From: an uncultured Acidobacteriota bacterium
Lineage (GTDB): Bacteria; Acidobacteriota; Vicinamibacteria; Vicinamibacterales; UBA8438
Assembly (NCBI GenBank): GCA_913043805.1
Contig: CAJWMX010000027.1
Span: 1-13,191 of the forward strand
Direction: 5' to 3'
Length of the DNA stretch: 13,191 nucleotides
The position numbers were made by a program, and so were the translations under genes. The notes under the pieces are model-generated. The model was not told where the DNA came from, did not search any database, and saw nothing but the letters and a program-made list of their open reading frames with translations. Of this stretch, positions 6,674-13,191 are shown piece by piece (the first letter of the stretch is position 1; each line of letters starts with the position of its first letter).

Positions 6674-6688
6674 CTGGGCGAAACCCAG
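6674..6688 (-). terminator. Possible terminator after the ankyrin-repeat gene
   Basis: Read on the minus strand, CTGGG-TTTCG-CCCAG forms a 5-bp stem with a five-base loop. It is followed shortly by the pyrimidine-rich stretch TATTTCTCTC. It lies 28 bases past the ankyrin stop codon and 33 bases before the DUF4126 start, so it would separate the three-gene operon from the DUF4126 gene. The stem is short, so termination may be partial. Confidence 0.4.
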
Positions 6689-6716
6689 GTTCCGCGCAGG
6701 ACGAAGCCCGGAATCC

Positions 6717-8060
6717 CTATCGACCGGCGGCCGAGTGTGACTCGAGGAAGGTGGCCACCGCGTCGAATCCGACCGACCGCGCCTGGTCGATGGCCGTGAG
6801 GCCAAAGAGGTCCGTCGCGTCCACGTCGGCGCCGAGCTCGACGGCCACTCGGACCGTCTCGAGACGCAGCTGCTCCATCTCCAACCGATTCGGCGGATTC
6901 CAGGAGCGCAGACGCCCTCCCCCCATGCCGATGGCGGCCATGATGGCGGTGGTGGACTCCTCACGCGGCTGGGCGTAACCTGGATCCTTGTAGTTGGCGT
7001 TGTGGACCACGCCGGGGTCGGCCCCGTGGTCGGCCAGCAGCCGCATCACATCAGGGGCACTGAACCGGGCCGCCAGCCAGAACGGCGTGGCGCCCACCAG
7101 CGGCGGCGCGAAATGGAAATCACGCGACGAGCGCCGGGTCGGGGTCCAGGTGTCGAGCGAGGCGTTCGGATCGGCGCCGTGCTCGAGCAGCGTCCGCACC
7201 ATCATCGGGTCCCGACGCATCACGGCGGCGTGCAAGGCCGCGAACCCGGCGTCGGCCGCGCTGGGATCGGCGCCCGCCTCGAGCAACAGGGTCACCAGCT
7301 CGCCGAAGCCGGCATGGGCGGCCAGCGTTGTCGCGCTCACCCCCCAGGCGTCGGTGTCGTTCGCATCGGCGCCGGCCGCGAGCAGCAGGCGGGCGGACGC
7401 GACGTCGCCCACCCGAGCCGCGAACATCAGCGCGGTGTTGCCGCCGTGTGGGATCTCGCGGTTGTACTCGGGCTGGCCGTGCGGAGGCACGGCCATGACC
7501 TGGCTCCACACCTCGGATCGCGCATGGAGGTCGGCGCCGGCGGCAATCAGCGCCTGCACGGAATCGGGATGATGTTGTGACACCGCCCACATGAGCGCGG
7601 TCTGCCCTCGGGTGGCCCGCGCCTCGGCGTTCGCCCCTGCGCGTAGCAGGAGCTCGACCACCTCGGCTGCACCGCTCCTCGCCGCCACCATCACCGGCGT
7701 CTCGCCCGACAGCAGCGCCAGGTCGGGGTCAGCGCCCGCGGCAAGCAGCCGCCGCACGGCGGCCGTGCTCCCATTCTCCGAGGCCGTCCACAGCGCGGAT
7801 ACGCCAAGGTCGCTGACCGCGTTCACCTCTGCGCCGCCCGCCAGCAACCGGTCGAGCGTTTCGACCTCGTCGTGATAGCTGACCCAGTGCAGGGCGGTCG
7901 CCCCGTCCGCCTCGGTCGCGCGGGCATCCGCCCCGAAGGTCAACAACGCCTCAACGCGCGCCATGTCTCCCTCCCGGGCCGCGGCCACCAGCGGCGGCCC
8001 CTCGGCCGCGATGGCCAGGAGAGGCTGGGCCACGAGCGCCATCACGACCAGCGCGCGCAT
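6717..8060 (-). CDS. Exported ankyrin-repeat protein
   Basis: This 447-residue protein consists of a signal peptide (MRALVVMALVAQPLLAIAAEG, cleaved near residue 19) and about eleven ankyrin repeats over nearly its whole length. Clear repeats include GATALHWVSYHDEVETLDRL (53-72), GETPVMVAARSGAAEVVELL (119-138), GQTALMWAVSQHHPDSVQAL (152-171), GNTALMFAARVGDVASARLL (207-226) and GATPFWLAARFSAPDVMRLL (323-342). Most end in a GAD-type hairpin turn. The spacers at 181-206 and 301-322 are irregular. Ankyrin arrays mediate protein-protein contacts, so it is probably a periplasmic scaffold or partner for the two exported proteins encoded just upstream. The start is ATG 8060, because AAGGAGG lies seven bases upstream and it begins a standard signal peptide. 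ATG 8090 overlaps the stop of the upstream gene in an ATGA arrangement but has no ribosome binding site; it would add ten residues. Confidence 0.9.
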   Translation of the reverse strand: MRALVVMALVAQPLLAIAAEGPPLVAAAREGDMARVEALLTFGADARATEADGATALHWVSYHDEVETLDRLLAGGAEVNAVSDLGVSALWTASENGSTAAVRRLLAAGADPDLALLSGETPVMVAARSGAAEVVELLLRAGANAEARATRGQTALMWAVSQHHPDSVQALIAAGADLHARSEVWSQVMAVPPHGQPEYNREIPHGGNTALMFAARVGDVASARLLLAAGADANDTDAWGVSATTLAAHAGFGELVTLLLEAGADPSAADAGFAALHAAVMRRDPMMVRTLLEHGADPNASLDTWTPTRRSSRDFHFAPPLVGATPFWLAARFSAPDVMRLLADHGADPGVVHNANYKDPGYAQPREESTTAIMAAIGMGGGRLRSWNPPNRLEMEQLRLETVRVAVELGADVDATDLFGLTAIDQARSVGFDAVATFLESHSAAGR

Positions 8061-8086
8061 CGTCCTGCCTCCTTGGCGCATTCGCG

Positions 8087-9427
8087 TCATAGCAGACCGT
8101 CGAGCGTCGAAATCGGCAGCCGTCCGGTGCTGCCGCCGATCCGCTCCACCGGCACCTGCATCTTGTCCATGAGCGTGACCAGCAGGTTCGCCATCGACGG
8201 CTCGTCGGTGTAGCGCAGGTGACGACCGCTTGGCAGCGTGCCGGCGCCGCCACCGGCCAGCAGCAGCGGCAGGTCCACGCCCGAGTGCCGCGTGCTGTTC
8301 GAGATTCCCGACCCGTAGAGGATCGTGATGTGGTCCAGCAAAGACCCGTCGCCGTCGGGAGTAGCGCGAAGCTTGGCCAGATAGTTCGAGAACAAGCTCG
8401 TGTGATAGCGGTTGATCTTCGACATGTGCTCGACCAGTTCGGGCACATCGTTGTGATGGGACAGCGGATGGTGCGCCTCGGGCACGCCGATCTGCGGGTA
8501 GGGACGCGCGCTCTGCTCCTTGCCGATCATGAACGAGATGACGCGAGTCAGGTCGGCCCGCATCGCCAGGATCTGCAGGTCGAGCATCAGCTCCAGATGG
8601 TCCTCGAACTCGGGCGGTGCGCCCTGCGGCTGGTCGACGGCCGGCAACTCCAGCCCCGACTGCTCCTCCGCCTTCTGGATCCGGCGCTCCACGTCGCGGA
8701 TGGCCTCGGTGTACTCCTCGACCTTCACCACGTCGCCCGGGCCAAGCTCACGGCGAAGGGCCGCCAGCTTGTCGGTGACCGAATCGAGCAGGCTCCGCTG
8801 CTGCCGGAGTCGAGCCTCACGGGCGTCGCGGTCCGTGCTCCCACTGTCACCGAAGAGCGTCTCGAACACGGCACGCGGATTCCATTCGGTGGGGAGCGGC
8901 TGGGTCGGGCTGCGCCAGGACAGCGTATGGGTATAGACGCAGCTCAAGTTGCCGGTGCACGCGCCGGCGTTGTTCGGCGGATCGAGGGACAGCTCCAGCG
9001 ACGGCACCTGGGTCTCGCTGGCAAAGTAACGGGCCAGCAGCTGATCCATCGAGACATCCGCCACGATCTCGATCTCGTTCCGTCCACCGCGAGTCGTGCC
9101 AGTGAGGAACGACCCGGACGCGCCAGCGTGGATGTAGTTCCAGCTCGCGTTGAGACCGGATAGCACCACCATCTGGTCCTTGAAGTCGGCCAGCGGTTCG
9201 AGAATGGGAGACAGGGCGTAGCCGGTGCCATCCTGGACGGGCGACCAGTACTCCATCGCCATGCCGTTGGGCACGTAGAACGCCTGGAAGCGGTGGGCGG
9301 GCGCCGGGGTCGCTAGCCCGCGCAGGCCGAAGGCCGGATGCATCGCGTCGAGCACCGGCAGCGCCAGGCTGGCTCCAAGGCCGCGAAGCACGGTGCGGCG
9401 CGGCAACGACTTGGTCAGGAACGTCAT
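8087..9427 (-). CDS. DUF1552 protein, Tat-exported
   Basis: This 446-residue protein matches DUF1552, a family of unknown function common in Planctomycetes and Acidobacteriota. It begins MTFLTKSLPRRTVLRGLGAS: a twin-arginine motif (Arg10-Arg11) before a hydrophobic stretch, so it should cross the membrane folded, perhaps with a bound cofactor. Recognisable conserved stretches are YVPNGMAMEYWSP (51-63), YIHAGASGSFLTGT (98-111), SCVYTHTLSWRSPTQPLP (162-179), NPRAVFETLFGD (183-194), a His-rich HHPLSHHND (319-327) and ILYGSGISNSTRHSGVDLPL (369-388). The His/Asp-rich motifs could bind metal, reminiscent of alkaline phosphatase-like exported proteins, but this is inference. Its gene follows the DUF1592-type gene by 28 bases, with AGGAGAAG before its ATG, and precedes the ankyrin gene. 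DUF1552 and DUF1592 genes are commonly adjacent, so the two products probably act together. Confidence 0.93.
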   Translation of the reverse strand: MTFLTKSLPRRTVLRGLGASLALPVLDAMHPAFGLRGLATPAPAHRFQAFYVPNGMAMEYWSPVQDGTGYALSPILEPLADFKDQMVVLSGLNASWNYIHAGASGSFLTGTTRGGRNEIEIVADVSMDQLLARYFASETQVPSLELSLDPPNNAGACTGNLSCVYTHTLSWRSPTQPLPTEWNPRAVFETLFGDSGSTDRDAREARLRQQRSLLDSVTDKLAALRRELGPGDVVKVEEYTEAIRDVERRIQKAEEQSGLELPAVDQPQGAPPEFEDHLELMLDLQILAMRADLTRVISFMIGKEQSARPYPQIGVPEAHHPLSHHNDVPELVEHMSKINRYHTSLFSNYLAKLRATPDGDGSLLDHITILYGSGISNSTRHSGVDLPLLLAGGGAGTLPSGRHLRYTDEPSMANLLVTLMDKMQVPVERIGGSTGRLPISTLDGLL

Positions 9428-9455
9428 CTGGTTCTTCTCCTGTGTCCGTACGCCG

Positions 9456-11966
9456 TCAATTCGTCGCGGATCCGGCCACCGACCGGCTCCTGAACGTAGG
9501 GCTCTTGACGATTCCGAGAATCAGCGACGACCAACGATAGTCGTCGGCGGCCGCGGTCCGGACGATCTCCCGGACGGCTGGCCGGTCGTAGTATCCGAGG
9601 CGTCGGCCCAGCGCGTAGGCCAGCAGCTTCTCCGTCATGGTCCGGGGAAACGCGTCGGCGTCGGCCAGCAGCAGCGCGCGGAGGCCGGCCAGCCCGTCGA
9701 TGCTCTCGCCGCCTACCGTGGTCCCTCGAGCATCGACCTGCTGCCCCACCTCGTCGACGGTGCGCCAGCCGCCGATCACATCGAAGTTCTCGAGCGCGAA
9801 GCCCAACGGGTCGATCACGGAGTGACAGCTGGCGCAGGTCGGACTCCGACGGTGCTGGGCCAGCCGCTCCCGGATCGTGGCCGACACCAGACCGGGCCCC
9901 TCCTCCAACGTCGTGTCGACGCCGGGCGGTGGCGGTGGCACAGGCAACCCGAAGATGTTGTCGAGCAGCCACTTCCCACGCAGCACCGGAGATGTCCTGT
10001 CTGGATAGGAGGTGGTCGCCAGCAGCGCCCCGTGCGCCAGCAGCCCGCCACGCCGCGAGCGGTCGGCGAGCGGAACCCGACGGAACCGGGTGCCATACAC
10101 GCCCGGCAGACCATAGTGGCGCGCCAGCCGCTCGTTCACGAAGGTGTAGTCGGCGTCGAGCAACCGACGCACACTCTGGTCCTCGACCAGCGTGCTCGCC
10201 ACGAACCGCTCGGTCTCTTCCTTGAAGGCGGCGAGCAGGGTTTCGTCGTAGTGCGGATACTGCCCCGGGTCCACCACGACCTCGCCCACGCGTCGCAGGT
10301 TGAGCCACTGCGCGGTGAAGTCGTCCACCAGCGCCGTCGTGGCCCGCGGGTCCGCGAGCAGACGGCGTGCTTGAGCCTCGAGCACGGCGGGCTCCGAGAG
10401 GCGGCCCGCCTCGGACGCGGCCAGCAGCTCGTCGTCCGGGACGCTGCTCCACAGAAAGAACGACAGACGGGAGGCCAGCTCGAGGTCACTCACCGGGAAG
10501 GTCGAGGCCTCGGCCGACAGGCCGCCCGGATCCCGCTCGACCCGCAGGAGAAAGTCGGGGTCGACCAGCATCCGCTCGAGCGCGAACTGGACCCCGTGGT
10601 CGAATCCGCCCCCGTCGCGTCCCTCGTCGAAGAAGCTCATCAAAACCGACAGGTCTTCTTCCTGCACCGGACGACGGTAGGCGCGACGCGCCAATCGGGA
10701 GAGGATCTCGCGCGCACACCCGACCTCGTCCTCGACCGCCGCCGGTCGGCACGAGAAGATCGCCCGCCGGCTCGGGGTATCGACGTCCCGTGACGTGGTC
10801 TCGTAGGGCCCGCCGATCTCCACGGCCCCCACCGCGGCGTTGCCCATGTAGATCTGGTCGTTGGTCAACACCCGACCACGTTGCAATGGTTGCGGCAGGC
10901 CTTCGGGCTCCCAGTGTTCGCGCACGAACGACACCCCGACCGTGCGAGGCCCCGCGGCCACCTCCACACGCACCTCGAGCCCCGCATCACCGGTCAGCTG
11001 CATGTAGGTTTCCCAGTCGGGGTCACCGGCGAACCCCGGCTCGCCGTCGCCCGCGTAGCTTGCCGCGGCCGGCGTGCCGGGCGCATCGCCTCCCACCTCG
11101 AACCGCTCCAGCAATCGACCGTCCAGCCGCACCTCCAGCTGCTGCGGCCACCCCATGCCCATCAGATAGGCCTGATACTGCCGGCGCAGCTGCACCGTGA
11201 TGATGTAGTCGCCGTCGACCGGAAAGTTGTAGTCGATGGCCATGCCACCACGCGACCCGAGCGGCAGCGCCTCACTCTGACGCTCGTCCTGCACCACGTG
11301 CAGCGGAATCTCGAACGTGTCGACCGCCGCCACCGACGGCGTCAGCCCGACCGCCAGGCGCGTCACCTGCCGCGCCACCGAGAAGTAGCGTTCGAGATGC
11401 GAGCGCGAGATCGTGAGCACGTCGGCGAAATTGTCGAAGCTGCCATCGGCGGTCTCGTCGCCAGGCAGCAGCTCCGTCACGTCGACCTCGAGATCGAAGA
11501 GGTCCCGCACCGCGTTGGCGTATTCGGTCCGGTTCAACCGATGCACCGGGCTCTCGCGGCCCGGGTCTGGTGCGGCCAGCCAGGCGGTGTCGAGAACCGT
11601 CTCCAACCGCCCGGCGATCAGGTCGTAGGTCTCAGCATCGGGACGAGGCCGGGCCGGCGGCGGCATGGATCCCGCCCGGAGCTTGGCCACGACACGCTCC
11701 CACAGCTCCGGATCACCGGCGGGCTGGTTGGTGTCGACGGTCGTGGCGTCGAGTGAAAGTCCCGCGGTGCGCAGCCGGTCGTTGTGACAGGACACACAGT
11801 AGCGATCGAGCAGCGTGCGCAGTTCGGCACCGTGCGGCGACGAGTCCCCCTGCGTCGCCGCCTGCCCTCCGGCCAGCCCCACCGCGGCTGGCGCGCCGAT
11901 CAGCGACGCCACCGCCACCGCCACCACACGCCGGGCCGGCGACACTCGCCCAACCGATTGATGCAT
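9456..11966 (-). CDS. Large exported planctomycete-type cytochrome with DUF1587/DUF1595/DUF1592/DUF1588/DUF1585 domains
   Basis: This 836-residue protein starts MHQSVGRVSPARRVVAVAVA and has a signal peptide to about residue 37. Domains in order: planctomycete cytochrome c with heme site C57-V-S-C60-H61 and likely axial Met101 (GSMPPPARP); DUF1587 about 143-207 (HRLNRTEYANAVRDLF); a beta-rich sugar-binding-like region about 210-350; DUF1595 about 415-475; DUF1592 about 490-615 (LASRLSFFLWSSVPDDEL); DUF1588 about 635-735 with a second CxxCH at C711-A-S-C714-H715 followed by VIDPLGFALENFD; and DUF1585 about 752-825. This is the standard architecture of the family, whose function is unknown; roles in redox-linked handling of polymers or sulfated compounds have been guessed. 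It is the first gene of an operon with the DUF1552 and ankyrin genes. The ATG has AGGA touching it; a GTG twelve bases earlier, with GAGG upstream, is a possible alternative start. Confidence 0.92.
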   Translation of the reverse strand: MHQSVGRVSPARRVVAVAVASLIGAPAAVGLAGGQAATQGDSSPHGAELRTLLDRYCVSCHNDRLRTAGLSLDATTVDTNQPAGDPELWERVVAKLRAGSMPPPARPRPDAETYDLIAGRLETVLDTAWLAAPDPGRESPVHRLNRTEYANAVRDLFDLEVDVTELLPGDETADGSFDNFADVLTISRSHLERYFSVARQVTRLAVGLTPSVAAVDTFEIPLHVVQDERQSEALPLGSRGGMAIDYNFPVDGDYIITVQLRRQYQAYLMGMGWPQQLEVRLDGRLLERFEVGGDAPGTPAAASYAGDGEPGFAGDPDWETYMQLTGDAGLEVRVEVAAGPRTVGVSFVREHWEPEGLPQPLQRGRVLTNDQIYMGNAAVGAVEIGGPYETTSRDVDTPSRRAIFSCRPAAVEDEVGCAREILSRLARRAYRRPVQEEDLSVLMSFFDEGRDGGGFDHGVQFALERMLVDPDFLLRVERDPGGLSAEASTFPVSDLELASRLSFFLWSSVPDDELLAASEAGRLSEPAVLEAQARRLLADPRATTALVDDFTAQWLNLRRVGEVVVDPGQYPHYDETLLAAFKEETERFVASTLVEDQSVRRLLDADYTFVNERLARHYGLPGVYGTRFRRVPLADRSRRGGLLAHGALLATTSYPDRTSPVLRGKWLLDNIFGLPVPPPPPGVDTTLEEGPGLVSATIRERLAQHRRSPTCASCHSVIDPLGFALENFDVIGGWRTVDEVGQQVDARGTTVGGESIDGLAGLRALLLADADAFPRTMTEKLLAYALGRRLGYYDRPAVREIVRTAAADDYRWSSLILGIVKSPTFRSRSVAGSATN

Positions 11967-11991
11967 TCCTGAGCCTGTCACCTTCCTCTGC

Positions 11992-12022
11992 GCGCACCGG
12001 GACCCGCCCCCAGGCGCACCGG
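11992..12022. repeat. Paired 9-bp direct repeats in a divergent control region
   Basis: GCGCACCGG occurs at 11992-12000 and again at 12014-12022, so the copies start 22 bases apart, about two DNA turns. They lie between the exported-cytochrome operon (minus) and the glutamate synthase-like gene (plus). The spacing suits a regulator binding one face of the helix, but in DNA this GC-rich it may be chance. Confidence 0.25.
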
Positions 12023-12051
12023 AACGGGTCAATTGTCGCTGATCGCCCGAG

Positions 12052-12070
12052 CCGGGTAAAGGACACCCGG
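12052..12070. promoter_or_regulatory. Inverted repeat upstream of the glutamate synthase-like gene
   Basis: CCGGGT and ACCCGG face each other across seven bases (AAAGGAC), 40 bases before the GTG start at 12111. TTGTCG at 12033-12038 could be a -35 box for the plus-strand gene, and a weak -10-like GGTAAA falls at the left arm of the repeat. The repeat could therefore be an operator covering that promoter, or a hairpin in the leader. The promoter call is weak. Confidence 0.3.
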
Positions 12071-12110
12071 AGCCTGCGCAACCGCCGCCGTCCTGTGTGA
12101 TGATGACTGT

Positions 12111-13191
12111 GTGATTCGCCGCTGGTTCTTCACTGGCGCCGTCGTCGCTCTCGCCGCCACCGCCGTCGCCGCCGCCTACGCCCCCGCGGCCCTCTGGGTG
12201 CTGCTGGTGATCGCACCGCTCATCGGGCTCGGGCTCTACGACGTCGTGCAACGCGAACACGCGATCCTCAGAAACTTCCCGATCATCGGGCACGTCCGGT
12301 ATCTGTTCGAAGCGGTCCGCCCGGAGATCCAGCAGTACTTCATCGAGTCGAACACCGACGCCTTCCCGATTGCGCGGGAGTTTCGAGAGATCGTCTACCA
12401 GCGCGCCAAAGGGGAGCTGGAAACCCGCCCCTTCGGCACCAAGCGGGACGTCTACCAGCTCGGCCATGAGCTTCGGCTCGCTGTCCTCGCGCGCGGTGCT
12501 GGCCCTCAACGCCGGAGCCAGGGCGGGCTGTTTCGCCCACAACACCGGGGAGGGGGGGATCGCTCCCTATCACCTGGAACCGGGCGGCGATCTGATCTGG
12601 CAGATTGGCACGGGCTACTTCGGGTGCCGGACACCCGATGGGCAGTTCGATCCGGCGCGCTTTCGCGATCAGTCGGCCCAAGACGCGGTCAAGCTCATCG
12701 AGCTGAAGCTCTCGCAGGGTGCCAAGCCGGGGCACGGTGGCGTGCTGCCGGGCAACAAGGTGACCACGGAGGTGGCTCGCATTCGTGGTGTGCCCGTCGG
12801 TGAGACCGTGCTGTCGCCGCCCGCGCACTCGACCTTCGACAGCCCGACGGGGCTTTTGGAGTTCATCGCGCAGCTGCGTGAGTTCAGCGGCAAGCCGGTG
12901 GGATTCAAGCTGTGCGTCGGCCACCGGGTGCAGTTTCTCCGGATCTGTCGGGCGATGCTCGACACCGGGATCACCCCGGACTTCATCACGGTCGATGGGG
13001 GCGAGGGGGGCACCGGCGCGGCGCCGCTCGAGTTCTCGAACTCGGTGGGCATGCCGGCGCGCGACGGCTGGATGCTCGTCAACAACGCCCTCAAGGGCGT
13101 CGGCCTGCGCGACCGGGTGGTGGTCATCGCGGCCGGAAAGATCCTGACCGGCTTCGACATGGCGCGCGCCCTCGCGGTGGGGGCCGACGTG
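12111..13191 (+). pseudogene. FMN-binding glutamate synthase-family gene, broken by an internal frame-shifting deletion and cut by the window edge
   Basis: The 5' part (from GTG 12111) encodes an N-terminus with two hydrophobic segments (about 5-23 and 26-44) and then LYDVVQREHAILRNFPIIGH, VRPEIQQYFIESNTD, YQRAKGELETRPFG and TKRDVYQLGHE, typical of membrane-anchored FMN-binding glutamate synthase-like proteins. At about 12458-12470 homology jumps to SAMSFGSLSSRAVLALNAGA in the +1 frame. In relatives these segments are separated by roughly 45-50 residues, so about 140 bases are missing and the frame is shifted. The original frame continues as meaningless sequence to a stop at 12803. Both reading frames give family-like residues across CTCGGCCATGAG (12459-12470), which suggests deletion between two copies of that short sequence. 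The intact enzyme class binds FMN and relates to the GltB synthase domain; many members have unknown substrates. The alternative explanation is an assembly or sequencing error. Confidence 0.75.
12466..13191 (+). CDS. 3' fragment of the FMN-binding glutamate synthase-family gene, open to the window edge
   Basis: This is the in-frame remainder of the broken gene, 242 codons with no stop before the edge. It carries the conserved glutamate synthase-like (beta/alpha)-barrel core: MSFGSLSSRAVLALN (fragment residues 1-15), HNTGEGGIAPYHLEPGGDLI, GTGYFGCRTPDG, IELKLSQGAKPGHGGVLPG, ELREFSGKPVGFKLC-type sequence (here QLREFSGKPVGFKLC), DFITVDGGEGGTGAAPLEF and AAGKILTGFDMARALAVGAD. KPGHGG and DGGEGGTGAAP are the hallmark stretches of the FMN domain. 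ATG 12466 is an internal methionine of the ancestral gene, not a natural start, and has no ribosome binding site. If translated alone it would lack the membrane anchor and the first part of the catalytic region. The 3' end and any iron-sulfur cysteines lie outside the window. Confidence 0.7.
   Translation, partial: MSFGSLSSRAVLALNAGARAGCFAHNTGEGGIAPYHLEPGGDLIWQIGTGYFGCRTPDGQFDPARFRDQSAQDAVKLIELKLSQGAKPGHGGVLPGNKVTTEVARIRGVPVGETVLSPPAHSTFDSPTGLLEFIAQLREFSGKPVGFKLCVGHRVQFLRICRAMLDTGITPDFITVDGGEGGTGAAPLEFSNSVGMPARDGWMLVNNALKGVGLRDRVVVIAAGKILTGFDMARALAVGADV

Noticed and set aside
6720..7950. Possible DNA tandem repeat across the ankyrin gene
   Set aside because: The periodicity is at protein level (about 33 residues); the DNA copies are diverged and there is no array of identical units or CRISPR-like spacing.
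9393..10793. Plus-strand open frame opposite the DUF1592-type gene
   Set aside because: No domain, export signal or ribosome binding site supports it, while the opposite strand encodes a full multi-domain protein.
11967..12545. N-terminal extension of the DUF1592-type protein
   Set aside because: The upstream translation is Gly/Asp-rich filler overlapping the divergent gene, and the signal peptide begins at the chosen ATG.

Overview
The window is high-GC, gene-dense bacterial DNA. The gene content points to an Acidobacteriota-like organism (Vicinamibacteria type): a DUF1592-class planctomycete-type cytochrome beside a DUF1552 protein, a secreted ankyrin-repeat protein, a cytochrome c fused to a copper monooxygenase-like domain, an HU protein with an extended tail, and a B12-type acyl-CoA mutase without its cobalamin domain. 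The assignment is inferred from gene content only; no 16S or other marker gene is present.

Layout. (1) 1-2981, minus strand, read right to left: an HU-family DNA-binding protein, then a three-gene run of a secreted protein of unknown family ending in a Cys-Cys motif, a secreted heme c/copper monooxygenase-like protein, and the N-terminus of an acyl-CoA synthetase cut by the window edge. (2) 2982-3209: divergent control region with a perfect 14-bp palindrome. (3) 3210-6022, plus strand: a large-subunit acyl-CoA mutase with isobutyryl-CoA mutase-like specificity residues, then a short/branched-chain acyl-CoA dehydrogenase. (4) 6044-6640, minus: a DUF4126 membrane protein, convergent with the dehydrogenase across a hairpin that contains its stop codon. 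(5) 6717-11966, minus: an operon encoding a large exported diheme DUF1587/1595/1592/1588/1585 protein, a Tat-exported DUF1552 protein and an exported ankyrin-repeat protein. (6) 11967-12110: divergent control region. (7) 12111 to the right edge, plus strand: an FMN-binding glutamate synthase-family gene broken by an internal, frame-shifting deletion.

How the genes work together. The mutase, dehydrogenase and acyl-CoA synthetase suggest activation, carbon-skeleton rearrangement and oxidation of short or branched acyl chains. The two minus-strand clusters both encode exported proteins with c-type heme sites. One carries a complete set of peptidylglycine-monooxygenase-type copper ligands, which suggests extracytoplasmic oxidative chemistry on an unknown substrate. 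Neither cluster has a function I can name from the sequence.

The strongest points for follow-up are the F/A/Q active-site signature of the mutase, the heme-copper fusion with its Cys-Cys partner, the exported DUF1592/DUF1552/ankyrin operon, and the apparent repeat-mediated deletion in the glutamate synthase-like gene.
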